DNA from: Candidatus Amarolinea dominans
GTDB lineage: Bacteria > Chloroflexota > Anaerolineae > SSC4 > Amarolineaceae
Length of the DNA: 64,000 bases
Direction: 5' to 3'
Assembly (NCBI GenBank): GCA_016719785.1
Contig: JADJYJ010000035.1
Location: 62,001 to 126,000 of the forward strand
Position 1 is the stretch's first letter; every line of letters begins with the position of its first letter. The notes under the pieces were generated by a model, which saw only the letters and a list, made by a program, of their open reading frames with translations, was not told where the DNA came from and did not search any database. This document shows, piece after piece, positions 20,101-28,858 of this stretch. The translations under genes and the position numbers were made by a program.

Positions 20101-20692
20101 GCTGACCACCGTGGCCCATGAAGTGGATGATGCGGCCATGCTGGCCCGCCACCAGGCGCCGCGTCTGCTCCAGGGTGGGGGGCCGCGTGCGCTCCAGCGT
20201 CACGGCCGCGGGCGCTTCGCGCACCACCTCGGCCAGGCGCCGCCATTCGCCCTCGATGTTGAGCGGCGGCAGGTCGTCCTCCAACGGCTGCGATGGCACC
20301 GCGACGATGTGCAAATTGCCGTCGCGGGCGGGTGGGGGGAGGCGGCGATCCGCGGGCAGGCCGCGCAGCAGATGATGGTCGCACACCAGGAAGCCATCCG
20401 ACCCGTAGGTCAACTCCCACGGCACGGCCTGGACGGCGTCATCGGTGGTCACCAACAGCAGGTGGCCGGGCAAGGGGAGCGCGGTCAACGCCTGGGCAGC
20501 CGGGGAGCCGGCAGGGAAGAGGGCACGGTAAACCAACTTTCCATAAGTAATTGGGTCATGCAGCGGCTGCGGCGGCCGGCCGGGAATCGTCTCGTCCGGC
20601 GCCAGCGTGCGCAGGTCGAACGCATGGGAGGATACGCCGTCGCAGGTGACGGTCACGTGGGAATCAGACGTGCGGGTTAGGGTGAGTTCCAT
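17176..20692 (-). CDS. CHAT protease - STAND NTPase - TPR protein (array interrupted)
   Basis: Multidomain signalling protein. Residues 1-320: CHAT caspase-like domain with catalytic His194 (HFMGHGG) and Cys237 (VTLNACVS). Residues about 355-560: NB-ARC/STAND NTPase with Walker A GGGGLGKT (383-390), Walker B LLVLD (457-461) and LLVTSRR. Residues 560-740: winged-helix/helical linker. From about 745: TPR units of 40 residues (LNNMAAVYYAIGERDRALAL...EEALPILRAVGDR). An in-frame TGA at 17774-17776, created in a unit with a 6-bp GCGCTG duplication, ends a 972-residue product; coding-quality TPRs continue in the same frame, then past a slip near 17520, to a stop at 17176. Start ATG 20692. CHAT-STAND-TPR proteins are known from conflict systems, with TPRs as the sensor. 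A zinc ribbon and a membrane protein follow on the same strand. Confidence 0.85.
17300..18430. repeat. About nine 120-bp repeats encoding TPRs
   Basis: The element starting ATGTTGTTCAGCGTGG on the plus strand recurs at 17348, 17468, 17589, 17709, 17832, 17952, 18072, 18192 and 18315. Units are nearly identical in DNA, including third codon positions, which indicates recent duplication or gene conversion. The 121- and 123-bp intervals mark the frame slip and the in-frame stop. Confidence 0.9.
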
Positions 20693-20703
20693 GGGACAGA
20701 AAT

Positions 20704-20735
20704 TCTGAATGATGAATGCTGAATGATGAATAGGA
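20704..20735. repeat. GAATGATGAATGCT repeat
   Basis: CTGAATGATGAATGCTGAATGATGAAT, a short degenerate repeat in the leader of the CHAT gene. Confidence 0.6.
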
Positions 20736-20752
20736 GGGGGATGATCGTTTAC

Positions 20753-20781
20753 AGTGTAATGGGAGAGAGAAGGATTGTCAA
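20753..20781 (-). promoter_or_regulatory. Promoter of the CHAT-STAND gene
   Basis: On the minus strand TTGACA (20781-20776), 17-bp spacer, TACACT (20758-20753). The predicted transcript starts near 20746, about 55 nt before the ATG, inside an AT-rich gap. Confidence 0.6.
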
Positions 20782-20904
20782 ATCAATCAGATATTGCGCC
20801 ATATCTCAGTATGATTGTTTGTTTTGGCAGAACATTTGTTTTGTTTCATAATAGATGTCATCACAGATGATGCTTCGGCAGTCATTGATTTGGAGCCTGA
20901 CTCA

Positions 20905-21207
20905 ATGAGTAACATGCATGGCTATCACGGACGATTGAACCGCCTGGTTGATGACATTCTCGCCGCGAATCCAGATGAAGCGCCGACATATTATCGTTAC
21001 CTGGCAGCTCTGCGAAGCGGCGGCTTCGAGGCCTGGTATGTGGACATTGTTGGATTTGTCTCCATGACAACGATCGTGCAGCACCTACGGTATGCCCGAG
21101 GTGTGGCCTGTTGGCCGTATGGCAGTCGCTATTTGACGATCTTGTATCGGGAGAACCAGACACGTTGGCCAGCAATGGACTGGTCTGTAGGTGACGAAAG
21201 CGCTTGA
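20905..21207 (+). CDS. Hypothetical protein
   Basis: About 100 residues from ATG 20905, chosen because GGAG lies at about 20891; the frame is open upstream to 20815 but that part is hydrophobic and AT-rich and has no ribosome site. Visible features: GYHGRLNRLVDDILAANPDE (amphipathic helix), YYRYLAALRSGGFEAW and SRYLTILYREN. No recognised domain. It lies divergently from the CHAT gene and its stop overlaps the recombinase promoter. A real but unknown accessory gene, or a remnant. Confidence 0.45.
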   Translation: MSNMHGYHGRLNRLVDDILAANPDEAPTYYRYLAALRSGGFEAWYVDIVGFVSMTTIVQHLRYARGVACWPYGSRYLTILYRENQTRWPAMDWSVGDESA

Positions 21208-21232
21208 CATCTCGATTCATCCCGGCTATACT
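21204..21232 (+). promoter_or_regulatory. Consensus promoter of the recombinase gene
   Basis: TTGACA (21204-21209), 17-bp spacer, TATACT (21227-21232). The -10 box lies inside the left arm of the inverted repeat 21222-21275, so a protein bound there would block RNA polymerase. Confidence 0.7.
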
Positions 21233-21275
21233 ATACGTTGTAAAACTTACATTTTACAACGTATAGTATAGCCGG
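21222..21275. repeat. Perfect 24-bp inverted repeat, 6-nt loop
   Basis: The left arm 21222-21245 (beginning CCGGCTATACTATACG and ending TTGTAAAA) is exactly complementary to 21252-21275. Loop CTTACA. It sits 30 bp before the recombinase gene and could be its operator, recombination site, or a transcript-borne hairpin. Confidence 0.9.
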
Positions 21276-21304
21276 AGTGAAGAAGGGAAAATGAGGTGAC
21301 AATA

Positions 21305-22333
21305 ATGGCAGACACGGCCAGCGGCGCAACCATTGCTACAACCATTGAGCGCTTTCTGAATGATGCGATGGTAAGTACGCGCGGCACGCGTAAGACGTAT
21401 CGCACGGCGCTCAACGCCCTCATGGAGTACGTGCAGGACAAACATGAACTTGATCCTGCACAAGCCCTGGTAACTGACCTGACCGTTGAACGACTCCTTG
21501 CGTGGGCAACGTGGCTTATTGACAGACGCGCCCTCCAGCGGCGCACAATGCAAACCTATCTCGCCGCGCTCACTTCTTACGTCAAGTTTCTGCATGTCAA
21601 CAATCTGATTGACTTGCCAAGCAACCAGGCTGTCCGCCTCACGGAGGGACAGCGTCAAATACGCCGGGCCCAGCGGCCGCCACAAAGCGTACCCCACCCC
21701 CCCACCGCGGAGCAAATCGAAAAAATCCTCAAAGCTGTTCGTGAACGCGTCATCGAACCTGGCAACGAGCGCCTGGAACTGGCACGCCTGCGCAACATCG
21801 CCATCGTGGAAACACTGCGTTCAACCGGCTTGCGCGTCGCAGAACTGTGCAATTTGCGTCGCAAGCAGTTACGTCAAGACAAATCTGCCTGGGTCATCGG
21901 TAAAGGCGGCAAGGAACGAGAGGTGTTTTTTGACAACACGGCATGGCGCGCGATCCAGACTTATGTCGAAGCTCGGCGCATGTTGGACGGCGCCAGCGGT
22001 CGTCCTCAGGGCGAATTGCCGGTGTTCGCTCGTCACGATAAGCGTGCCAGCAACAAAGTATTGAAGATCACAACCACGTCGGTCGAGCGGTTGTTCGTTG
22101 AGATCATGACCGCTGCAGGCCTGAACGACGCTGGGATTACGCCACACTCTCTACGCCACTATTTTGCCACCAAGGTCTATCAGGCCACGCACGATCTGGG
22201 TGTGACACAAACCATCTTGGGCCATAGCTCACCCGTCACCACTCGAATCTATGCCAAGTTGGAAGATGGGGCTTTACGCGCTGCGCACGAGGCTGCGTTT
22301 GGGCGAAGCATTCGCATCGAATCGCAGGAATAG
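21305..22333 (+). CDS. Tyrosine recombinase (XerC/D-like integrase)
   Basis: Site-specific recombinase of 342 residues. The N-terminal SAM-like DNA-binding domain (IERFLNDAMVSTRGTRKTYRTAL) precedes a catalytic domain with all expected residues: Arg in RSTGLRVAELCNLR, Lys in GKGGKEREVFF, HSLRHYFATK (His and Arg), LGHSS (His) and the nucleophile Tyr in TTRIYAKL. ATG 21305 with GAGGTG upstream is preferred to GTG 21296. The gene is not next to an obvious prophage or transposon; together with the palindromic promoter and remnants on either side it marks a mobile island. A chromosomal XerC/D role is possible, but the context argues for an accessory one. Confidence 0.88.
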   Translation: MADTASGATIATTIERFLNDAMVSTRGTRKTYRTALNALMEYVQDKHELDPAQALVTDLTVERLLAWATWLIDRRALQRRTMQTYLAALTSYVKFLHVNNLIDLPSNQAVRLTEGQRQIRRAQRPPQSVPHPPTAEQIEKILKAVRERVIEPGNERLELARLRNIAIVETLRSTGLRVAELCNLRRKQLRQDKSAWVIGKGGKEREVFFDNTAWRAIQTYVEARRMLDGASGRPQGELPVFARHDKRASNKVLKITTTSVERLFVEIMTAAGLNDAGITPHSLRHYFATKVYQATHDLGVTQTILGHSSPVTTRIYAKLEDGALRAAHEAAFGRSIRIESQE

Positions 22334-22459
22334 TCAGAATACGTCAACTGGCCCCAATCTCAGGATACGCAGCAACTCATCAGTTGGAACAAATTCAACA
22401 AGCACTTCATTGCACCATCCCTGGGCCAGGTAGTCTGTACACCAGGGCCGCAGGGCCGC
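22334..22459 (-). pseudogene. Possible 3' remnant of a coding sequence
   Basis: On the minus strand about 40 codons read AALRPWCTDYLAQGWCNEVL, then a polar-hydrophobic stretch ending LRLGPVDVF before TGA at 22336-22334. Composition looks protein-like, but no start or upstream domain exists; beyond 22460 the sequence becomes low-complexity repeat. Probably the tail of a deleted gene. Confidence 0.3.
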
Positions 22460-22532
22460 TGAATGAGGAGCGTTGAATGGAGACCAGAGATCTGAGACCG
22501 TCAGAAACGGAATATGCAGCGCACTCTGCTCT

Positions 22533-22584
22533 CTTCCTCATTCAGCATTCAGCCTTCCTCATTCAGCATTCAGCATTCAGCCTT
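22533..22584. repeat. CATTCAG-type tandem repeat
   Basis: Repeats of CTCATTCAGCATTCAGCCTT and the shorter CATTCAG. The complementary form (CTGAATGAGGAGCG) occurs at about 22460-22480, so an inverted pair is possible. It lies just after the hflX stop (minus strand). Confidence 0.7.
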
Positions 22585-22589
22585 GCCAC

Positions 22590-23894
22590 CTAGCGCCGAT
22601 AGCGCGCAAACAGCGGCGCGACTCGCTCCGGCAGCCGCCCCACCAGCGTGGTGCCGGTCGCGTCGTGCTTTTCCTCTTCGATCAGCCCGCGTTGGTGAAA
22701 CAGCGCGACCAGCTCTCCCTCGCGGTACGGGATGTGAACCTTGATCGCGGTGAACGACTCGGTCAGGAGTTCTTCGATGACCACGATCAGCTTCTCAAGC
22801 CCCTCCCCCGTCAGCGCCGACACCGGAATGCCGTCTGGAAAGCGCGCGCGCAACTCATGCGTGCGCGCCGATTCGTCTGGCAGCAGGCGGTCTATCTTGT
22901 TCAGCGCGGTGACAATCGGCTTGTCGGTCGCGCCGATCTCCGCCAGCACTTCCCCCACTGTCTCGGCCTGCTCCAACGCATTCGGATGAGTTATGTCTAC
23001 TACGTGTAGCAAGAGGTCGGCTTCGCTGACCTCTTCCAGCGTCGCCCGAAAAGCAGCCACCAGGTCGGTCGGCAGCTTCTGGATGAAACCGACCGTGTCG
23101 GTCAGCAAGACCTCGCGACCGCCCGGCAGCACCAGCCGTCGCGTGGTGGGGTCGAGCGTGGCAAACAGTTGGTCGGCCGCGTAGACCGCCGCGCCGGTCA
23201 GCGCGTTGAGCAGCGTGGATTTGCCGGCATTCGTATAGCCAACCAGGGACACCACCGGAATCGCGGCCTGACGTCGGCGCTGGCGATACTGTTGGCGGTG
23301 TTTGCGCACCTCTTCCAGTTCGTGCTTCAGGTGCGTGATGCGCCGGACAATCTCGCGCTTATCCACCTCCAACTGGGTTTCGCCCGGGCCGCGCAGACCC
23401 ACGCCGGCGTTGCCCCCGCGGCCGCCGCCCCCACCCGCCTGTCGCGCCAGGTGCGTCCACTGTCGGGTCAGGCGCGGCTTGCGATATTCGTACTGCGCCA
23501 GCTCCACTTGCAGCGCGCCCTCGCGCGTGCTGGCGTGCTGGGCAAAGATGTCCAGAATCAGCGCGGTGCGGTCGAGCAGTTTGATCTCCAGGCCGAGCAG
23601 TTTTTCAAGCACACGCTGCTGGCGCGGCGACAGCTCTTCGTCGAAGATCACGATGTTGGCCCCGCTGGCTGCACACAGGGCGATCAACTCCTCCACCTTG
23701 CCTTTGCCGATGAGCGTGGCCGGGTTGATCTCATGCAGCGTTTGGGTCAACGTCGCGACCACCTCCACATCCACGGTGCGCGCCAACTGCGCCAACTCGG
23801 CCATCGAGTCCTCAAGCGTCCAGGGCGTGTCCTGATTCGGTAGTTCGACACCAACCAGCAACGCCACATCACGGGGTTTATCGGTTTCAATCAA
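22590..23894 (-). CDS. hflX: GTPase HflX
   Basis: Ribosome-associated GTPase that splits stalled or hibernating ribosomes. 434 residues, normal length. The N-terminal HflX domain includes NPATLIGKGKVEEL, DEELSPRQQRVLE and LDRTALILDIFAQHA, followed by the Gly-rich GGGGGRGG...GLRGPGETQLE stretch and a coiled coil. G-motifs: G1 GYTNAGKST, G3 DTVGF, G4 NKID, G5 SALTGEG. Last gene of an apparent minus-strand operon, 29 bases after the aminotransferase. Confidence 0.95.
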   Translation of the reverse strand: MIETDKPRDVALLVGVELPNQDTPWTLEDSMAELAQLARTVDVEVVATLTQTLHEINPATLIGKGKVEELIALCAASGANIVIFDEELSPRQQRVLEKLLGLEIKLLDRTALILDIFAQHASTREGALQVELAQYEYRKPRLTRQWTHLARQAGGGGGRGGNAGVGLRGPGETQLEVDKREIVRRITHLKHELEEVRKHRQQYRQRRRQAAIPVVSLVGYTNAGKSTLLNALTGAAVYAADQLFATLDPTTRRLVLPGGREVLLTDTVGFIQKLPTDLVAAFRATLEEVSEADLLLHVVDITHPNALEQAETVGEVLAEIGATDKPIVTALNKIDRLLPDESARTHELRARFPDGIPVSALTGEGLEKLIVVIEELLTESFTAIKVHIPYREGELVALFHQRGLIEEEKHDATGTTLVGRLPERVAPLFARYRR

Positions 23895-23923
23895 ATGCGT
23901 AGAAATAGTAGTTCTCCTATTCG

Positions 23924-25090
23924 TTACCAGCGAAATGCGCCCACGCGGCGCATCGCTTCCTGAATGCGTTCGGTATCGAGTCCCAGGGAAGCACGCACAA
24001 AGCCCTCGCCGTGCGCGCCGAAGGCCGAGCCAGGCGTCAGACTGACGCCCGTTCCCTCCAACAGCAGGGTGGCAAAGGCGGCCGCGCTGAAGCCGGGCGG
24101 CACGGCTGCCCAGACGTAAAGGCCGGCTTGGGGCGCTTCCGCCTGAATCCCGGCCGCGGCCAGTCCTGCCAGCACCAGGTCGCGCCGCGCTTGGTAGATG
24201 GCGTTGCGCGCCTGCAGCCAGGACTGATCGCCCGTCAGCGCCGTGATAGCTGCTTCCTGAATGGCGGTGAAGATGCCCGAATCAGCATTGCTTTTGACCA
24301 GGGTCAGCGCCTTGATGGCCGTCGGGTTGCCCAGCGCCATGCCCACGCGCCAACCGGCCATGTTGTGCGACTTGCTCAAGGAGTTGAACTCCACCGCCAC
24401 CTCCCTGGCGCCCGGCACGGACAGCAGGCTGGGCGCCCGATAGTCGTCGAAGGTCACGTCACAGTATGGGGCATCATGGCAGAGCAGAATCTCATGGCGG
24501 CGGGCAAAATGGACCGCCCGCTCGAAGAAGGCCAGGTCGGCCGTGGCGCCGGTCGGATTGTTCGGGTAGTTCAGCCACAGCAGCCGCGCGCGCTGCGCCA
24601 CCGCGGCCGGGATGGCGTCCAGGTCAGGCAGGTAGCCGTTTTCCGCGGCCAATGGCAGGGTATAGACCTCTCCGCCCGCGATGAACGCGGCCATCTGGTA
24701 GACCGGGTAGGCGGGGTCCGGCACGAGCGCCAGGTCGCCCGGATCGAGCCAGGCGACGGTCAGGTTGACGATACCCTCTTTGGAGCCAATCAGCGGCAGG
24801 ACTTCCTGGTCAGGGTGCAGACTGACGCCGTAGCGACGTTCGTAATAGGCGGCGATGGCGCGGCGCAGGGCGGGCGTGCCGGTGTAGCTGGGATAGCCGT
24901 GCAGATCGGGCCGGCGGCTGGCCGCGGCCAGCGCCTCGATGATGAAATCGGCCGGTGGCAAATCCGGGCTGCCGATGTCCAGGCGAATGATGTCCAGGCC
25001 CTGGGCTTCCAGGGCACGGACGCGCGCGGCCAGGGCGGCAAAGACATAGGGGGGAATGCGATCAAGGCGATGTGCGGGGCGCAGAGTCAT
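23924..25090 (-). CDS. Class I/II PLP aminotransferase (LL-diaminopimelate aminotransferase-like)
   Basis: 388-residue fold-type I aminotransferase. The PLP lysine lies in NSLSKSHNMAGWRVG; other marks are LDIGSPDLPP, GYPSYTGTPALRRAIA, SKEGIVNL, LNYPNNPTGA and the terminal VRASLGL (Arg for the substrate carboxylate). Closest in style to DapL/aspartate-type enzymes, so lysine/meso-DAP synthesis is possible, but alanine or aromatic transamination cannot be excluded from motifs. Start ATG 25090 lies 3 bases after the M28 peptidase stop. Confidence 0.8.
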   Translation of the reverse strand: MTLRPAHRLDRIPPYVFAALAARVRALEAQGLDIIRLDIGSPDLPPADFIIEALAAASRRPDLHGYPSYTGTPALRRAIAAYYERRYGVSLHPDQEVLPLIGSKEGIVNLTVAWLDPGDLALVPDPAYPVYQMAAFIAGGEVYTLPLAAENGYLPDLDAIPAAVAQRARLLWLNYPNNPTGATADLAFFERAVHFARRHEILLCHDAPYCDVTFDDYRAPSLLSVPGAREVAVEFNSLSKSHNMAGWRVGMALGNPTAIKALTLVKSNADSGIFTAIQEAAITALTGDQSWLQARNAIYQARRDLVLAGLAAAGIQAEAPQAGLYVWAAVPPGFSAAAFATLLLEGTGVSLTPGSAFGAHGEGFVRASLGLDTERIQEAMRRVGAFRW

Positions 25091-25093
25091 GCG

Positions 25094-26062
25094 TTACCTC
25101 GTCTCTTCGAGCCAAACCTCCAGCACGCGCCCCACTCGTTCCAGGCTGTCCCCGCTGAGTTTGTCGGTCGTATCCTGGGTCGTGTGCCAGTAGGGGTAAT
25201 CGAAATCAATGATGTCCACGGCCGGAATTCCTGCTTCCTTGAAGGGGATATGGTCATCCACCATGGTCCACTTGGGCTCGGGGATGAATACCGTCTCGAA
25301 ACCGAGCCTGGCCGCGATTTGCCAGAGCTGCTGCTGGTACTTCTCGTCTGAGTTGCGCTCCAGGTAGATCTGCTGATCGGCGTCGCCAATCATGTCCACA
25401 ACAATCACCACCTCGGGCTTCGTCGGCATCGGCAGATTCTGCGCCATGAAGCGCGAGCCGGCGATGAACTCCCAGCCGTTGATGCGGCCGTTGTCCTCTG
25501 CGTCGAAGAAGGCCAGCCAGATGTCATCCCCGATGGCCGCCGCGTCCAGGCTGCGCGCCAGCTCCAGGAGAACCGCCACGCCGCTGGCGCCGTCGTTGGC
25601 GCCCGGCACCGGTTCATCACGCCGGCTGACATCCGGGTCGTTGTCCGCGTACAGCCGTGTGTCGTAATGCGCGCCCAGCAGCACGACCGGGCGCCTGGCG
25701 CTGCTCCGCGTTGGCCCTGGCGTCGGCCCGGCCGCTGATACAGCGGCACGGTGGGCCAGGATATTGCGCGCCGGGGTGTCGCGATAAGTGAAGTCCTGAA
25801 TGGTCGTCTGCCAGCCGAGCGCTTGCAAGGTCTGGGTGATGGCGTCGCCCAGGCGCAGGTTGGCCTCGCTGCCGGTGGGGCGCGGGCCGAAAGCCATTTG
25901 GGCATCAACCTGCTCCAGCGCCAGCGCGCCGTCGAAGGTCAGGCGGGGAATCGGCGTCGGCGTCGGTTTGGGAATGGCCTCATAACCAATGTAGCCAAAG
26001 AAGGTCAACGCGGCCACCAACGCGACGAGCAGGGTTATTTCAATAAAGCGAATACGCGACAT
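25094..26062 (-). CDS. M28-family zinc peptidase, membrane-anchored
   Basis: 322 residues. An N-terminal hydrophobic segment (ITLLVALVAALTFFGYIGY) anchors or exports the protein. The M28 metal ligands are all present: His in GAHYDT, bridging Asp in GANDGASG, Glu in FFDAEDNG, Asp in VVDMIGD and His in YWHTTQDT. The layout resembles glutaminyl-cyclase-like and aminopeptidase members. Within an operon of mainly cytoplasmic housekeeping genes. Substrate unknown. Confidence 0.85.
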   Translation of the reverse strand: MSRIRFIEITLLVALVAALTFFGYIGYEAIPKPTPTPIPRLTFDGALALEQVDAQMAFGPRPTGSEANLRLGDAITQTLQALGWQTTIQDFTYRDTPARNILAHRAAVSAAGPTPGPTRSSARRPVVLLGAHYDTRLYADNDPDVSRRDEPVPGANDGASGVAVLLELARSLDAAAIGDDIWLAFFDAEDNGRINGWEFIAGSRFMAQNLPMPTKPEVVIVVDMIGDADQQIYLERNSDEKYQQQLWQIAARLGFETVFIPEPKWTMVDDHIPFKEAGIPAVDIIDFDYPYWHTTQDTTDKLSGDSLERVGRVLEVWLEETR

Positions 26063-26107
26063 GAATCCTCAACTGAGGGGGGATAAAAATCCGAAATCCG
26101 AAAATCA

Positions 26108-27487
26108 TCACACCTCTGCATCGTCGGCGCCGACTTTGCCGCGGAACACCAGCTTGATGGGCGTGCCCTCGAAGGGGTATTGCGCGCGAATCTGGTTCTC
26201 CAGGTAGCGTTCATACGAAAAGTGCAACAGCTCCGGGTCGTTGACGAAGATCACAAAGGTGGGGGGGTTGATACTGGCCTGGGTGGCAAAGTAGAAACGC
26301 AAACGCCGCCCGCCCTTGAAACGCGGCTGGTTTGCGTCCACCGCGCTGCGCAGCAGACGGTTCAACTCACCGGTGGTGATGCGCAGCCGCCGCGCTTGCA
26401 CCACGCGCAGTGCGGTGGGCAGAACCGTGTTGACGCGCTGGTGCGTCTTGGCGCTGATGAAGATCACCGGGACATAGTCCATGAAACGCAACTCGCCGCG
26501 CATCTGGTCGCGGTACTCGTTCATGGTATGCTCATCTTTCTCGATGGCATCCCATTTGTTGACGATGACGACCGCGCTCTTGTGCTCCTCCAGGATGAAA
26601 CCGGCGACGTGGGTGTCCTGGGCCGTGACCTTCTCCACGGCATCCACCAACAGCAGCACCACATCGGCCCGTTCGATGGCCTTGAGCGCGCGCAGGACGC
26701 TGTACTTTTCGATGCCCACCTCGACCTTGCCGCGGCGGCGGATGCCGGCGGTGTCAATCAGGGTGATAGTCTGCCCTTCATAGGTCAGCGCGGTGTCAAT
26801 GGCATCGCGCGTGCTGCCGGGCAGCTCGCTGACGATGGCACGATCATGGCCTAACAGCGCATTGAGGAGCGAGGACTTGCCGACGTTGGGCCGGCCCACG
26901 ATACCGATCCGGATCGAATCGTCGGTCACTTCTTCGACCGCGGGCGGCAGAAGCTCGACAATGGCATCGAGCAAGTCGCCGGTGCCGGTGCCGTGGATGG
27001 CCGACACTGCCAGCGGCTCGCCCAGCCCCAGTTCCCAGAACTCCACCGCGGCCTGGCGCCGCTCTGCGTTGTCGGCCTTGTTGGCGCACAGCACTACCTT
27101 GTCGGCCACGCGGCGCAGGATCTCGGCTACGTCACGATCGCCGGCGGTGATGCCTTCTTCGCTGTCCACCACGAAGACGACCACGTTGGCCTCCTGGATG
27201 GCGATGAGAGCCTGCTCACGAATCTCGCGCACATAGCCTGACGAAGCCGTCGCGAGGGCAGCCGGCTGTTCCGGTGACGGGCGCGCGGGCTGGGTGAGTG
27301 CTTCCAGGCCGCCGGTGTCCACCAACGTAAAGGGAACGCTGGTCCATTGCGCTTCGGCATAGATGCGGTCGCGCGTGGTGCCCGGCAAATCCTCGACGAT
27401 CGCCAGGCGTTGCCCCACCAGGCGGTTGAACAGGGTAGATTTGCCTACATTAGGTCGCCCGACTAAGGCGACAATTGGTTTTGTCAT
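26108..27487 (-). CDS. der: Double GTPase Der (EngA)
   Basis: Ribosome 50S assembly GTPase. 459 residues with two G domains: GRPNVGKST / DTGG / NKAD and GRPNVGKSS / DTAGIRRRG / NKWD, then the KH-like C-terminal domain (PPTFVIFVNDPELLHFSYERYLENQIR). An insertion in the first domain after the DTGG motif (TQPARPSPEQPAALATASSG) is longer than usual. Follows cdaR by 20 bases. Confidence 0.96.
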   Translation of the reverse strand: MTKPIVALVGRPNVGKSTLFNRLVGQRLAIVEDLPGTTRDRIYAEAQWTSVPFTLVDTGGLEALTQPARPSPEQPAALATASSGYVREIREQALIAIQEANVVVFVVDSEEGITAGDRDVAEILRRVADKVVLCANKADNAERRQAAVEFWELGLGEPLAVSAIHGTGTGDLLDAIVELLPPAVEEVTDDSIRIGIVGRPNVGKSSLLNALLGHDRAIVSELPGSTRDAIDTALTYEGQTITLIDTAGIRRRGKVEVGIEKYSVLRALKAIERADVVLLLVDAVEKVTAQDTHVAGFILEEHKSAVVIVNKWDAIEKDEHTMNEYRDQMRGELRFMDYVPVIFISAKTHQRVNTVLPTALRVVQARRLRITTGELNRLLRSAVDANQPRFKGGRRLRFYFATQASINPPTFVIFVNDPELLHFSYERYLENQIRAQYPFEGTPIKLVFRGKVGADDAEV

Positions 27488-27507
27488 AGCTTCTCTCTAT
27501 TATTCTC

Positions 27508-28858
27508 TCAGCGCCTCGGCGGCACCACCGGGGTGGATAGCGGCCTGGGCGTGACCGTGATGGTGACTGTCACTGTGACTGTGACCGTCACCGTGGGCGA
27601 TGGTATGAGTCGCACTTCCACCGGCACCGTGCGCGGCACGACGCTCTCCGCGCGCAGCCCCTCCGGCACAATGACTTCTGGTTCCAGACTGTGCAGTCCC
27701 GGCTCCAGACCGACCAGGTTGAGCACGACCCGCACATCCCCCGGCGTCAACGCGTTGAGGCGCGGCACCGGGCCGGCCAGCACGATCTCTACAATTTTCA
27801 GATTGGTCGTCGCGGTCAGGCCCTCGCCCAATCCCAGGAAGACCGGCGAGCGACTGACCGTGATGCTGTCCTCCAGCGGGGTGATGTGAATGCGCACCAG
27901 GACGCTCTGCGTGTCGCCGACGACCGAGACATTTTCAGGCAATTCCAGGGCCACGCGCTCGCTCACATCACCCACTGCGCCCTCGATGGGCACCTCGGCC
28001 GTTCCCACATAGCCAGGCAGGGTATCAATGGTCGCGGGGCTGCCATAGACGACTACCTCTGACGGTTCCACATCAATGCTCGTATAGCGATAACCGGGCG
28101 CGGGCTGACCGGTGCGCTTGGGCACCACGGGTAATACGCGATAGCCAGGGCGCTGTTCGACGGTCGCCGAAACGACCACCGTCGGCGGCTCCACCGTCAG
28201 ACCGTTGCTGATCTCCCCGCCTTGTAGATCCAGCAGAATGACCGGGCGACGCACGGCCACCGGCGCGGTGACGTTGGCGAGGGAAACCTGCGCGACGGCC
28301 GAGGCCACCTGCTCTACCAATTGCTGCGCGCCGCCCACCGTCACTGTCATCGGCGTTATCACCAGCGGCGACGGCATGTGGTAACTGAACGACGGCTGCG
28401 CGGTGATATTGACCAGCACCTGCATCTCGAGTTCGATGAAAGGCTCCAGCACCACCGACACATCTTCGGGCTGGCGGCTGACAATCGTCACACGGGGGTC
28501 ACTGCTCGTAACCAGCAGGGGGATGTTGTATGAGCCGGCCGCGAGGCCGCGCAGGTCCAGCTGCGCCGCGAAATTAGAAGCCGCCAGGGTGGTCCAACTC
28601 GACTGCGGCGCACGGATGCGAATCTGCACACGCTCCAACAGGCCGCCAAACGGCACGACGCCCTGGTCCGGGCCAATGCGGGTGATGGGAATCGTGCGGT
28701 CATAGACATTCTCTACCAGGGGGTCCTTGCTGCTGCACCGCGACGACCCATACGATCAGGGCCAGGATGAGCGCCAGCAGGATGGAGCCTATGTTGTTGA
28801 AGAACCCGGAGACTCTGTTCATCGTTTTTATCGCGTTTTCGTCGTTCTCAGCGCTCAT
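27508..28858 (-). CDS. cdaR: YbbR-domain protein CdaR (one frame slip)
   Basis: Membrane-anchored regulator of the diadenylate cyclase. A short cytoplasmic N-terminus (MSAENDENAIKTMNRVSGF) precedes one transmembrane helix (IGSILLALILALIVWVVAV) and four YbbR repeats, for example VNITAQPSFSYHMP, VVPKRTGQPAPGY and VRIHITPLEDSI. The C-terminus is a Thr-Val low-complexity stretch from a 6-bp-period DNA repeat. An extra base at about 28722 (CAAGGACCCC) splits the anchor from the repeats; removing it gives QQQDPLVENVYDRTIPI. ATG 28858 overlaps the cdaA stop by 11 bases. Confidence 0.85.

Noticed and set aside
20815..20904. N-terminal extension of the hypothetical gene at 20905
   Set aside because: AT-rich, hydrophobic and without a ribosome site; GGAG before 20905 supports the shorter form.
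24011..25351. 446-codon open frame on the plus strand
   Set aside because: Antisense of the aminotransferase and part of the M28 peptidase; Arg/Gly/Gln-rich with no motif.
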